Below, one piece after another: positions 1 through 7,787 of a stretch of 64,000 bases of DNA. The stretch's first letter is position 1, and every line of letters begins with the position of its first letter. The notes below the pieces were generated by a model, which did not search any database, was not told the origin of the DNA, and saw nothing but the letters and a program-made list of their open reading frames with translations. The translations under genes and the position numbers were made by a program. Origin of the DNA: Pseudomonas sp. UYIF39 (lineage in GTDB: Bacteria > Pseudomonadota > Gammaproteobacteria > Pseudomonadales > Pseudomonadaceae); the NCBI RefSeq assembly GCF_029963765.1, contig NZ_JALBYU010000004.1:275992-339991 (forward strand). Reading direction: 5' to 3'.

Positions 1-2
1 AC

Positions 3-296
3 GGTCAGACGCTGGACCTCAGCAATCATGCCGGATTGACCGCTTCCTACACCGAACTGAAGGTGGTACGCCAGTCGATTGCCGAGAAAGAAACCCGTGA
101 AGCCCAGCTCAAGCAGATGCTGCAGCAGGCCATGGGTGAGGCTACTCGGGCCGAGTTCAGTCACGGTTTCATCAGCTGGAAAAAGTCCAAAGACAGCACT
201 GTGCTCGATGTTAACCAGCTGCTCAATGACAAGCCGTATCTGCAGGTTCGCTACACCAAGCTCAAGGAAGGCAGCCGTCGTTTCCTGATCAGTTAA
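3..296 (+). CDS. YqaJ-type phage recombinase/exonuclease, C-terminal fragment (cut by window edge)
   Basis: The reading frame is open from the first bases of the window to the stop at 294-296, so this is the 3' end of a longer gene. The visible 97 or so residues have a helical stretch (ELKVVRQSIAEKETREAQLK) and end in VRYTKLKEGSRRFLIS. That resembles the C-terminal tail of YqaJ/RecE-like nucleases, which often close with a GSRRF-type motif after a short beta-rich piece (here FISWKKSKDSTVLD). The catalytic core lies outside the window. YqaJ-family exonucleases supply single-strand ends to RecT/Bet-type annealing proteins in phages and integrative elements, and this fits the mobile-element genes downstream. 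The family call is an inference from the tail and the context. Confidence 0.55.
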   Translation, partial: GQTLDLSNHAGLTASYTELKVVRQSIAEKETREAQLKQMLQQAMGEATRAEFSHGFISWKKSKDSTVLDVNQLLNDKPYLQVRYTKLKEGSRRFLIS

Positions 297-383
297 CCCA
301 TTCCACTTCAAAAAATCCCTCTTGGTCACCCATGCGGCGGTAGCTGTGTGGGCAGCCTTTCTTTCATTTCAAGGAGAGCCACT

Positions 384-1292
384 ATGCTCAAAGGTCTGGC
401 TATTACCCCGCCAATACTCGGGCGTATTTCCATCGGCAAAGTCATCGAAAAGAACGGCAAACGCCTGCCGGAGAAGGATGACCAGTTCACCATCACTTCA
501 CAGGTGCAAGGTAAGGACGGCTGGCTTCTGCACCCGCTCAACGATGAGCTGCGTAAAGGTCAAGAAGACAAGCTACGCAGCATCCCGGTGCGCCTGCTGT
601 TCAACGAACCGGAGCTGAATTTCCGCGCCGACTACACGCTGTTTGATCGCCAGTCTGGCAGGCAGCTGTGCGTGGGCAATGGCGAGACCTGCAAGCGCGT
701 CACTCAGGACGGCATGCAATCACTGCCCTGCCCATCGCCTGATGCCTGCTCATTGGCCAAGGGTGGCGTCTGTAAGCCCTACGGCCGGCTGAATGTGCTG
801 ATTGGTGATGATGATCCACTAGGCAGCTTCGTGTTCCGCACCACCGGCTTTAACAGCATCCGCACCCTGGCTGCTCGGCTTCATTACTTCCAAGCTATTT
901 CGGGCAATCGGTTGGCCTGCCTGCCGTTGGAGCTGCGCCTGCGTGGCAAATCCACCCGTCAGAGCCATGGCACGCCGATCTTCTACGTTGACCTGACGGT
1001 ACGTGGTGGCATCGACATGAGTGAGGCGCTGCGGGTTGCTAATGAGTTGGATGAACAACGGCAAACCGCTGGCTTCGATCAGTCCGCACTGGATGGGGCG
1101 GCACGCCGTGGTTTTAGTAAAGGCGCGTTCGAGGACAGCGAAGAAGATAGCGGCGCGGTGATTGAGGAGTTCTTTTCAGTCGAAGGCGGTGCTGAGCAGC
1201 CATCTTCCAAACCCATACAACAGCAATCAAGCAAACCCAGTCTGGCTGAAAAGCTTGAAAGCCACTGCCAGCAACAACCCCATAACACCTAA
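384..1292 (+). CDS. Cys-rich genomic-island protein ('hydrolase or metal-binding' family)
   Basis: A 302-residue protein. I chose the ATG at 384 because AAGGAGAG (371-378) sits just upstream; the frame also extends to an earlier weak start at 348. Residues about 97-130 hold five cysteines (CVGNGETC, CPSPDAC, GGVC), which looks like a metal-binding knuckle. A conserved-looking core follows (GRLNVLIGDDDPLGSFVFRT), and the last 60 or so residues are acidic, then Gln/Ser-rich and probably disordered. Proteins of this kind are common in Pseudomonas islands next to YqaJ and RadC genes and are usually named 'hydrolase or metal-binding protein' without experimental support. No catalytic function can be assigned. 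It lies 87 bp after the YqaJ tail and 28 bp before radC, consistent with one transcript. Confidence 0.7.
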   Translation: MLKGLAITPPILGRISIGKVIEKNGKRLPEKDDQFTITSQVQGKDGWLLHPLNDELRKGQEDKLRSIPVRLLFNEPELNFRADYTLFDRQSGRQLCVGNGETCKRVTQDGMQSLPCPSPDACSLAKGGVCKPYGRLNVLIGDDDPLGSFVFRTTGFNSIRTLAARLHYFQAISGNRLACLPLELRLRGKSTRQSHGTPIFYVDLTVRGGIDMSEALRVANELDEQRQTAGFDQSALDGAARRGFSKGAFEDSEEDSGAVIEEFFSVEGGAEQPSSKPIQQQSSKPSLAEKLESHCQQQPHNT

Positions 1293-1320
1293 AACCGGCC
1301 AGCCGGCTATGGAGCAAAAG

Positions 1321-1818
1321 ATGAAATTGCACAAGTTTAGAGCCGGTGAAGCCACTGGCACCTATCTGGTCGATTCACCTGTAAGCGAAGCCGACATCCT
1401 GCTGATGGCTCAGCAACTAGCCAGTCAGCGGCTGCGCCGTGGACGCTCACTGACCTCTCCCAAGGCAGTGTTCAACCATTTGCAGACGTTGCTGGGCGAC
1501 TATGAGCACGAGGTATTCGCTCTTCTTCTACTGGACAGCAAGCACCGGATTTTGACGTTTCAGGAGCTGTTTCGCGGCACTCTGGATGCGACAGGGGTTT
1601 ACCCCAGAGAGGTCGTCAAGATTTGCCTGGAGTTCAACGCCGCCGCAGTGATCCTGGTTCACAACCACCCGTCAGGTGATCCGGAACCTAGCCAGGCTGA
1701 CCGGACCCTGACTCGCAAACTTCAGGACGCATTGAACTTGATAGACATCCGCACGCTCGATCACATCGTGGTGGGCCGTGAGGGATGTGTTTCGATGGCT
1801 GATCGGGGGCATCTATGA
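1321..1818 (+). CDS. RadC-family JAB-domain protein (mobile-element type)
   Basis: 165 residues from the ATG at 1321, chosen because GGAG (1311-1314) is correctly spaced; another in-frame ATG lies at 1309. The JAB/MPN metalloprotease-like signature is clear: residues about 105-118 read HNHPSGDPEPSQAD, the HxHPSG...D pattern of a zinc site, with EVFALLLLDSKHRIL before it. The length matches the short RadC-like proteins of integrative elements rather than chromosomal RadC (about 225 aa), because the N-terminal helix-hairpin-helix region is missing. Despite the name, a DNA-repair role is not established for this family. The gene overlaps the small membrane protein downstream by four bases (ATGA). 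Confidence 0.85.
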   Translation: MKLHKFRAGEATGTYLVDSPVSEADILLMAQQLASQRLRRGRSLTSPKAVFNHLQTLLGDYEHEVFALLLLDSKHRILTFQELFRGTLDATGVYPREVVKICLEFNAAAVILVHNHPSGDPEPSQADRTLTRKLQDALNLIDIRTLDHIVVGREGCVSMADRGHL

Positions 1819-1997
1819 AAACCACCATGCTGGCAATGCTAAAGCTACTTGGAACGCTGCTCGCGTTCGTCGGCATACTGGCCGGCTGCATCGTGGGGCT
1901 GTTACTAGTAATAGCAATGGTGCGTTTTCCACCACTACTGATTGCAGTGCTGCTGGCTTGCTGGATCTTCAACCGACTGCAAAGAAATATAAGCTGA
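1815..1997 (+). CDS. Small membrane protein of 60 residues
   Basis: A 60-residue ORF starting at ATG 1815, overlapping the radC-like stop by four bases, which suggests translational coupling. It is dominated by two hydrophobic stretches (about residues 10-33, LLGTLLAFVGILAGCIVGLL, and 38-52, FPPLLIAVLLACWIF) and ends NRLQRNIS, so it is probably a two-helix inner-membrane peptide. I recognise no family. The coupling argues that it is a real gene. A terminator-like hairpin follows at 2019. Confidence 0.5.
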   Translation: MKTTMLAMLKLLGTLLAFVGILAGCIVGLLLVIAMVRFPPLLIAVLLACWIFNRLQRNIS

Positions 1998-2018
1998 CTA
2001 CTTCAATGAGTGAACTCC

Positions 2019-2050
2019 CAGCGTGAACAGCTACCAAGCTGTCCACGCTG
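2019..2050 (+). terminator. Probable terminator between convergent island operons
   Basis: An inverted repeat with arms 2019-2032 and 2037-2050 (CAGCGTG-A-ACAGCT against AGCTGT-C-CACGCTG) pairs throughout apart from one A/C mismatch and has a 4-nt loop. A T-rich stretch (CTTTTCTTTTT) begins about 13 nt beyond the stem. It lies between the + strand radC group and the end of the minus-strand defence operon, so it probably ends the former. Confidence 0.45.
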
Positions 2051-2188
2051 AAGCGTCTGAACTTTTCTTTTTGCCTTTCGGGTCCTTATATTCCGCTGCT
2101 GCAGTGCCGGTATACATGCAGGTGATATCAGTAGCGAACTTAGTCTGCAGGAAAGTGCCGCTACGCACGTCCTCATGGGATTCGGCGA

Positions 2189-3535
2189 TCAATCGAGGCC
2201 GAGCCCCATTTGACCGGCAGAAGCACTATCTGAAGTTGCGCGAGGTTGACTCTCAGCGTTCGAAACTTTTAGATGTTGGTAACGCACCGGTTTGGCTAAT
2301 TTCTGTACCGCACCCTCATCGACTGATGTCTTAAGCCACTCTGTGATCTGCTTCTTGGGCAACTCCCATTGGGCAACCAGCTCATCAATCGTCGCTGCTC
2401 GCCCAAGGCGTTTCAGCTTCTCGAGGAAAAACTGATAAAAGCTCAACTCGGTAAGACCAAGAGGACTTTCAGCCGATGCTTTGGGTTTTTCCCGGGACGG
2501 GGCAGTTACTAGTGAAGTTTGTAACTCTGTTTCTGTGCTGGTATGGCTCAGACTAGATAGCTCAACTTCCGTGGAAACAGCCTCGCTATCAAAAGTCCGT
2601 GGGGTTGTTGAATTAAGGGGCATAGACAAAGCTTGCACATCTAACTGCTCAGCCTCGCCATCCAACCATTGTCCACCTTCAGTCACGAGCATCCGATTAC
2701 CGGACTGAGTATCCTGGTCTCTTTTTACCCAAAGAGGCACCCAAGCCTTTTTCAAATTTTCAATGGCCCCGCTCCAGGTTCCGCCCTTGATATCGGAACG
2801 AACCACAACCGCAGCGCGACTCAGACAGTAAATGTACTTGTTACGGGCCATAGCATTGCCCGCATTGAAACCGGCCTCGGGATAGAACGGAGAAACCAGC
2901 ACGAGATTGTTATTCATCAACCCCTGCCTCCATTTACTGGCCATTGCAGCTTTCAGCAAGCTATCCGCCATAACACCTATAACCGTGCCCTCTTGGATCA
3001 ATCCGCCCAGCATCGCAGCCTCATCTACTCCGCGAGCACCACCGGAGACCACAGACTGCCCAGCAACAGCAATTCGTTTCCCCAATGCCTTGGCATAATC
3101 CAGATCAGCCTCGCTTGCATTACGAGCACCGACTACGGATACGCCACCCTGATTAAGCAAGCGCGCATTGCCGCATCCAAACAGCACAGGCGGCGCATTG
3201 TTTCGTAGCTGATGCTTAAGTAGTTTGGGGTAGTCGGCATCCGAGCGGGTTAGGACCCATATTCCCACACGACTCCATTTCTCCAGCGCCAGCGCCAGCG
3301 CATGACCACGCCCAAGCAACTGCTCGATTCGCTCCAGCGAGATTTTGTCATCTTGCCATCCCTGTAACACCCCGCACGGCTCGGACGTAACCAGATCAGC
3401 GGGGGTCTTTCCCTGCTCATTGAGCCAGACTGCAAAGCGCCCCCACTCAGTAGGGGTAAGCGGCTTTGCGTCGCCTACTGACTTCGAGAAGTAGGAAGTC
3501 AGCAGCAGGATGGACTGAGTCGTGGTATTGATCAT
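2189..3535 (-). CDS. psyrA: DprA/SLOG-fold protein PsyrA (RqlI-like antitoxin of PsyrTA)
   Basis: 448 residues. The N-terminal half has a helical lead and a DprA/Smf Rossmann (SLOG) domain at about 100-290: GVSVVGARNASEADLDYAKA, then VVSGGARGVDEAAMLGG, then MARNKYIYCLSRAAVVV. A Ser/Thr-rich linker (about 300-370) leads to a C-terminal winged helix (FFLEKLKRLGRAATIDELVA). The start overlaps the end of psyrT by four bases. A DprA-like partner encoded with a RecQ-PRTase helicase is the hallmark of RqlHI (E. coli) and PsyrTA (Pseudomonas), where this protein restrains a toxic helicase and the pair blocks phages. It is not the chromosomal dprA, because of the partner, the linker and the island location. 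The antitoxin role is inferred from the family. Confidence 0.85.
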   Translation of the reverse strand: MINTTTQSILLLTSYFSKSVGDAKPLTPTEWGRFAVWLNEQGKTPADLVTSEPCGVLQGWQDDKISLERIEQLLGRGHALALALEKWSRVGIWVLTRSDADYPKLLKHQLRNNAPPVLFGCGNARLLNQGGVSVVGARNASEADLDYAKALGKRIAVAGQSVVSGGARGVDEAAMLGGLIQEGTVIGVMADSLLKAAMASKWRQGLMNNNLVLVSPFYPEAGFNAGNAMARNKYIYCLSRAAVVVRSDIKGGTWSGAIENLKKAWVPLWVKRDQDTQSGNRMLVTEGGQWLDGEAEQLDVQALSMPLNSTTPRTFDSEAVSTEVELSSLSHTSTETELQTSLVTAPSREKPKASAESPLGLTELSFYQFFLEKLKRLGRAATIDELVAQWELPKKQITEWLKTSVDEGAVQKLAKPVRYQHLKVSNAESQPRATSDSASAGQMGLGLD

Positions 3536-5631
3536 GTCTTACTTGCCGTAGAGGAGATTGCTAGCGGATAAACCGGTCCACTGCCCACCCGCCGAAGCAG
3601 TGCAGCAATAACCGTCATAGTCCAGCCCGAATCGATCATGTCATCGATCAATAATACTGGGCCGGAAGGGATGCTTTCGCTTACTGCGAACACCCCATCA
3701 AGATTTCGACACTGATGGAAACGATTGTTCTGCCACTTTTGTGGCTCGTTTTTCTTGATCTTACTAATGCAGTCGACAAATGGGACACCCAGAGCAACAG
3801 CCAGCCTGCGAGCAAAATCAGGAACTAAGGTTGGATGCCCAAGGGAGGGCACGCAGCACACCCAAGCGGGCTCAGGAGTCGGCCGCCAGCGAGCTCGAAT
3901 CATTTCGGCCATGGCCTGTACCAATGCTTCATCGAAATGTCCGTTGTCCTTGCCGTCTGCAGCCAGCTCTCCCCAACCACCATCGCGCCACTGCGAGAGT
4001 ACACGCCCCTCATTCGCCTGCAGCTCCTGCGGCAGTCTGAACGGAAAGCCATATTGACGGAAAGCGTCCTTAGCGACTTCTTTCTTGGGTTTAATGGGGA
4101 GCTCAGCTTGCCGAATAAATCTTGCAGCCTCATGCACGAGAAGTTTGCTATCCACATCGGCGGGCACTAACGCTTTACCAATACAGTTGGCACATTTACC
4201 GCAATCCGCGTGTTCAGGGTCATCCAAAGCACTGCGCAAGAAAGCCATCAGGCAACGGGGCTCATCAAGATAGGCTTTGACCTGCAGCCACTCAAGCTCA
4301 CGTAATTCAGTGAGTTGCTGAATACGATCCTCGTCCAAGTCGAAATGAATTGGAGTTCGGTACCATTTGCTGCCTCCCTTAATCAGCGGTGCAGGGTTTT
4401 CCACGCTGAGAATTTTAAGGATTTTTTCAATCTGCCCTTTGGCGAGATTGCTGTGCTCCTCCAACTCCCGGAGCGTCAGCCCATCGAAATCAGCAAGTAC
4501 AGCCAGCAAGTGCCGAACTTGGCCAGAGGGAGGGAAAGCCGAACGCCGGAAGAAATCATGAATCTTCTCATCCTCGTCACCCGACATCAGCAGGCCCAGC
4601 GAATAATCAATAGCACGCCCAGCACGTCCTACCTGCTGATAGTAAGCAACGATTGAGCCTGGTGCTTGGTAGTGGATGACAAAACCGAGATCCGGCTTGT
4701 CATATCCCATGCCCAGCGCCGAAGTAGCCACCAACACCTTCATCTCGTTTGCCAGCAACGCATCCTCTAGATGCTGACGGTACTGGTCACTGTTGGCGAA
4801 TTGCTGATGCGATACATCACTGTGATAGGCCGATGCCTGAATCCCCTTGGCCCGTAGCCAGCGCGCCACCTGATCGGCATCACGCTGAGTAAGGGCATAA
4901 ATAATGCCTGTACCGGGCAACCTTGGAATATTCTCCGCCAGCCATGCCAGACGTGTCGCCTTATCAGATATTCGCAGATTCTGCAGCGCTAGACTTTCTC
5001 GCACCAAGGTACCGCGCACGATAGCGATATCACCAAACTGCGCCTGAATGTCTTTAACCACCCGGTCGTTAGCTGTGGCCGTAGTACCCAGCACCGGCGT
5101 ATTGGCTGGGAGGAAACGCAGAATATTAACGATGCGCCGGTAGTCTGGCCGGAAGTCATGCCCCCAGTCCGAAATACAGTGCGCCTCATCAATCACCATC
5201 AGCCCAATACGGTCAGCGATGGGCTGCAGGATATTTTCCATAAAGCCATCGTTCGCCAGTCGTTCCGGTGAGATCAATAAGCAGTCAACCTGATTGGCGA
5301 GTACAGCTCGGCGAGCCTGCTCCCACTCATGTGGATTGGTTGAGTTGATGGTGATCGCACAAATGCCAAGTCGGCGAGCCGCCTCTATCTGGTTACGCAT
5401 CAGCGCCAGCAAGGGCGAGATGATAATCGTCGGCCCCTGCCCACGCTCGCGCAGGATGCGCGTGCTGATGAAGTAAACGGAGCTTTTGCCCCATCCTGTA
5501 CGTTGCACAACCAGCATTTTCTTGCGCTGGTTCACCAAGGCGTCAATGGCCTCCCATTGCCCGTCCCGGAACTTTGCGCCCTGATCGGCGATAGCGACTT
5601 TAAGGAGTTGTTCGGCTTCGTCTTGTTTCAT
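3532..5631 (-). CDS. psyrT: RecQ-like helicase fused to phosphoribosyltransferase, PsyrT (RqlH-like toxin)
   Basis: 699 residues from the ATG at 5631, preferred to an upstream in-frame start at 5670 because AAGGA lies 8 nt before it. It is a superfamily 2 helicase: Walker A around residue 45 (RTGWGKSS), DEAH box near 147 (VIDEAHCISDWGHDFRPDYR), motif III LGTTATAN, motif VI YYQQVGRAGR. A RecQ-type zinc cluster follows (C-x16-C-x2-C-x2-C, ending CGKCANC). In place of RQC/HRDC domains, the C-terminal third is a type I phosphoribosyltransferase with a PRPP loop near 665 (VLLIDDMIDSGWT). This fusion beside a DprA-like gene identifies RqlH/PsyrT. RqlH is known to be genotoxic when not held by its partner. 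The gene lies 107 bp after brxL and is probably co-transcribed with BREX, or driven by a promoter in that gap. Confidence 0.88.
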   Translation of the reverse strand: MKQDEAEQLLKVAIADQGAKFRDGQWEAIDALVNQRKKMLVVQRTGWGKSSVYFISTRILRERGQGPTIIISPLLALMRNQIEAARRLGICAITINSTNPHEWEQARRAVLANQVDCLLISPERLANDGFMENILQPIADRIGLMVIDEAHCISDWGHDFRPDYRRIVNILRFLPANTPVLGTTATANDRVVKDIQAQFGDIAIVRGTLVRESLALQNLRISDKATRLAWLAENIPRLPGTGIIYALTQRDADQVARWLRAKGIQASAYHSDVSHQQFANSDQYRQHLEDALLANEMKVLVATSALGMGYDKPDLGFVIHYQAPGSIVAYYQQVGRAGRAIDYSLGLLMSGDEDEKIHDFFRRSAFPPSGQVRHLLAVLADFDGLTLRELEEHSNLAKGQIEKILKILSVENPAPLIKGGSKWYRTPIHFDLDEDRIQQLTELRELEWLQVKAYLDEPRCLMAFLRSALDDPEHADCGKCANCIGKALVPADVDSKLLVHEAARFIRQAELPIKPKKEVAKDAFRQYGFPFRLPQELQANEGRVLSQWRDGGWGELAADGKDNGHFDEALVQAMAEMIRARWRPTPEPAWVCCVPSLGHPTLVPDFARRLAVALGVPFVDCISKIKKNEPQKWQNNRFHQCRNLDGVFAVSESIPSGPVLLIDDMIDSGWTMTVIAALLRRVGSGPVYPLAISSTASKT

Positions 5632-5738
5632 AGTGAAAATCCTTTTCTTGGGAAAATTTCCTGGGAACAATTCATTTATTCAATGCACTCTGACTGCCGA
5701 TACGCCCAGATTCATGTCTGGCTTGTTCGACACCGAAC

Positions 5739-7787
5739 CTACTCAACAATCGCCTTCAACAACGCATCACGTGCATCCTGGTAGAACTGGATGTCGATCT
5801 TCGTTGCCATGTCATCAGACAAGTCGTACAGCTGGCGCCTAGCGGTTACCGGCATTAGCAGCGCACTGGCTCCCTTTTCAACTGCCAGTTCAGCGATATT
5901 TACAGCGCTGCTGATCGGTTCGATGGAGCCACCCAGGTTGATTTCGCCGACTACGATCAGACCGCCCTTTACCGATTTTTTCAGCAGGCTGCTGCACATG
6001 GCAATCAGCGCTGCCATGCCTAGCTTGGAACCACGCTTAGCGGCGTCAAAGCCTCTGAGTTGCACGGAGAATTCGTGGGCACGTGGGTCGCGGTCACCAA
6101 TGAGCTGAGTTGCCCTGGAATACAGATTCTGTTCTGCATAGCGCAATGACTCTTTGAAAGCTGCAGGTGCCGGGTTATTGAGAATACGCACACCAGAGCC
6201 TGGGCCTTCATTCACCTCTATGCGATAGAGACCAGCATTATCGTCAATGTCGGCACCGCCTTCGCTGATAGCCCAGATTTGGCCTGGTTCCAGTGGATCA
6301 TCACCAATTTCGTTGTTAGCGCGCAGCTCCGGTGTGGCAACAAACTTCTCCACACCGTCGGCGCCAATGAAATAGCTAAAATGCGTGTTGCGGAACTCGG
6401 CAGCACCGACGCGCTTTTGCTGTTCTTTGACCCGTCGGCGCACCTCCAGCCCCAGACGGGTTGCCCACTCAAGATCTTCGTCGGAGACAGCCATTTCCTG
6501 ATCCGGGTACATCAGCTTGAGCAGACCTGAGACGGTCTTGTTAACCGCGTTGGTGTCTCGGCCACTCAGCGCCCCACCTAAGTGAACGCGATTCTGCATA
6601 GCGGACACACGGCTCTGAAAACGCAAGCGGCTCATGCATTCGGAGAAAAAATCACTGACCAGACCAAAATGGTCGGTGGTCAGATTTTTATTCATTTTGG
6701 GCACATCCCAGCCAGGCAGGTAGCAATGGATGCGATCCATCCAGGCCGTGTCGTCACGCATTTCCGCGGGCAGCGGGCCAAACAAATGGCCTACGCGCTG
6801 CTGATGCTCTACATCGACATCGAAGTTACCGACAAACACCATGGAGCCATCGGCTCGAATGCTTTCCTTGCCACGGCTGAACTCGCCGGACTCCATGTAG
6901 CCCTTCATAATGTTTATCCCTTCCTTGGTGTCGAAAGAGATGCCGCTGACCTCGTCAAAGCAAACGACGTCGTACTGACAGACCAAGCCGCGCTGGCCGT
7001 TGGCATTGTTCACAAACATTTTGGCGATGGTGGCTTTGCCGCCGGAAATCAGGTGGGAATAAGGCGAAACTTGCTGGAACAAGTGACTCTTACCTGTGCC
7101 ACGCGGCCCAAGCTCAACCATGTTGTAGTTGCGTTCAACGAACGGAACCATCCGGAGTAGGATGGCGTCCTTGGCACGCTGTGAGAGCTCACTTGGCTCC
7201 AAACCGATCGAGCGAACCAGAAAATCCCGCCACTCTTCGCTGCTGAATTGAGTTCGTGCCTCGGCCATTACATCCAGCACATTGCGATTGGACATCTGGA
7301 TGGGGCGCAACTCGGCAATACCGAAGGCGTTGCCTTTCTCTTCCGCAATGACGCTGTCGTACGTTAACGTCACCTCAGCATAGAAGCCCCCGGTCAGCAG
7401 ACGCTCGTTATCGTCGACAACTTTATCTGGGATGCGAACTCGGCTGAGGTTCAAGCTGGGTAGCGAGGCAAGGTAGCCACCTTCTTTTTCAACAAAGCGC
7501 ACGCTGACAATATCGATCAGTTTGGCCGAGCCCGTTTTATACGCGCGCGCCTTAAACAGTTCCTCCTCGCCAGCACGCACAGTGCGATCCGAGAGCTGTC
7601 GCTGGACGATCTCCAACCCCTCCTCAATTTCAACAGGATCGGTAGATGCGCAGTACCTGCCCAACATAAATTCGACAACATAGGTCGGAACCGGGAATTG
7701 GCGGGCAAAGGTCCTAACCAGATCTTTGCGCACGATGTAGCCTTCAAAGGTCGAGGCCGCTTTGTTATCCAATAAATCCAATTCCAC
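5739..7787 (-). CDS. brxL: BrxL, AAA+ Lon-like effector of BREX type I
   Basis: 682 residues. The start is GTG at 7787, directly after the pglZ stop, with AGGAGG inside the end of pglZ; no better ATG exists. Residues about 225-235 carry Walker A (ELGPRGTGKSHLF) and about 268-275 Walker B (VVCFDEVSG). The last 120 residues form a Lon-protease-like domain (VVGEINLGGSIEPISSAVNI ... EKGASALLMP). Where Lon has its catalytic lysine (GGLKEK) this protein has SSAVNI, so classical Ser-Lys proteolysis looks unlikely. That agrees with published work showing BrxL to be a DNA-binding AAA+ ring with an inactive Lon-like domain. BrxL is needed for phage exclusion in type I BREX. It is the last core BREX gene here. 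Confidence 0.93.
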   Translation of the reverse strand: MELDLLDNKAASTFEGYIVRKDLVRTFARQFPVPTYVVEFMLGRYCASTDPVEIEEGLEIVQRQLSDRTVRAGEEELFKARAYKTGSAKLIDIVSVRFVEKEGGYLASLPSLNLSRVRIPDKVVDDNERLLTGGFYAEVTLTYDSVIAEEKGNAFGIAELRPIQMSNRNVLDVMAEARTQFSSEEWRDFLVRSIGLEPSELSQRAKDAILLRMVPFVERNYNMVELGPRGTGKSHLFQQVSPYSHLISGGKATIAKMFVNNANGQRGLVCQYDVVCFDEVSGISFDTKEGINIMKGYMESGEFSRGKESIRADGSMVFVGNFDVDVEHQQRVGHLFGPLPAEMRDDTAWMDRIHCYLPGWDVPKMNKNLTTDHFGLVSDFFSECMSRLRFQSRVSAMQNRVHLGGALSGRDTNAVNKTVSGLLKLMYPDQEMAVSDEDLEWATRLGLEVRRRVKEQQKRVGAAEFRNTHFSYFIGADGVEKFVATPELRANNEIGDDPLEPGQIWAISEGGADIDDNAGLYRIEVNEGPGSGVRILNNPAPAAFKESLRYAEQNLYSRATQLIGDRDPRAHEFSVQLRGFDAAKRGSKLGMAALIAMCSSLLKKSVKGGLIVVGEINLGGSIEPISSAVNIAELAVEKGASALLMPVTARRQLYDLSDDMATKIDIQFYQDARDALLKAIVE

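Noticed and set aside
2023..2334. 103-residue ORF after the small membrane protein
   Set aside because: Begins inside the terminator-like hairpin and overlaps the psyrA 3' end; no ribosome-binding site or recognisable domain.
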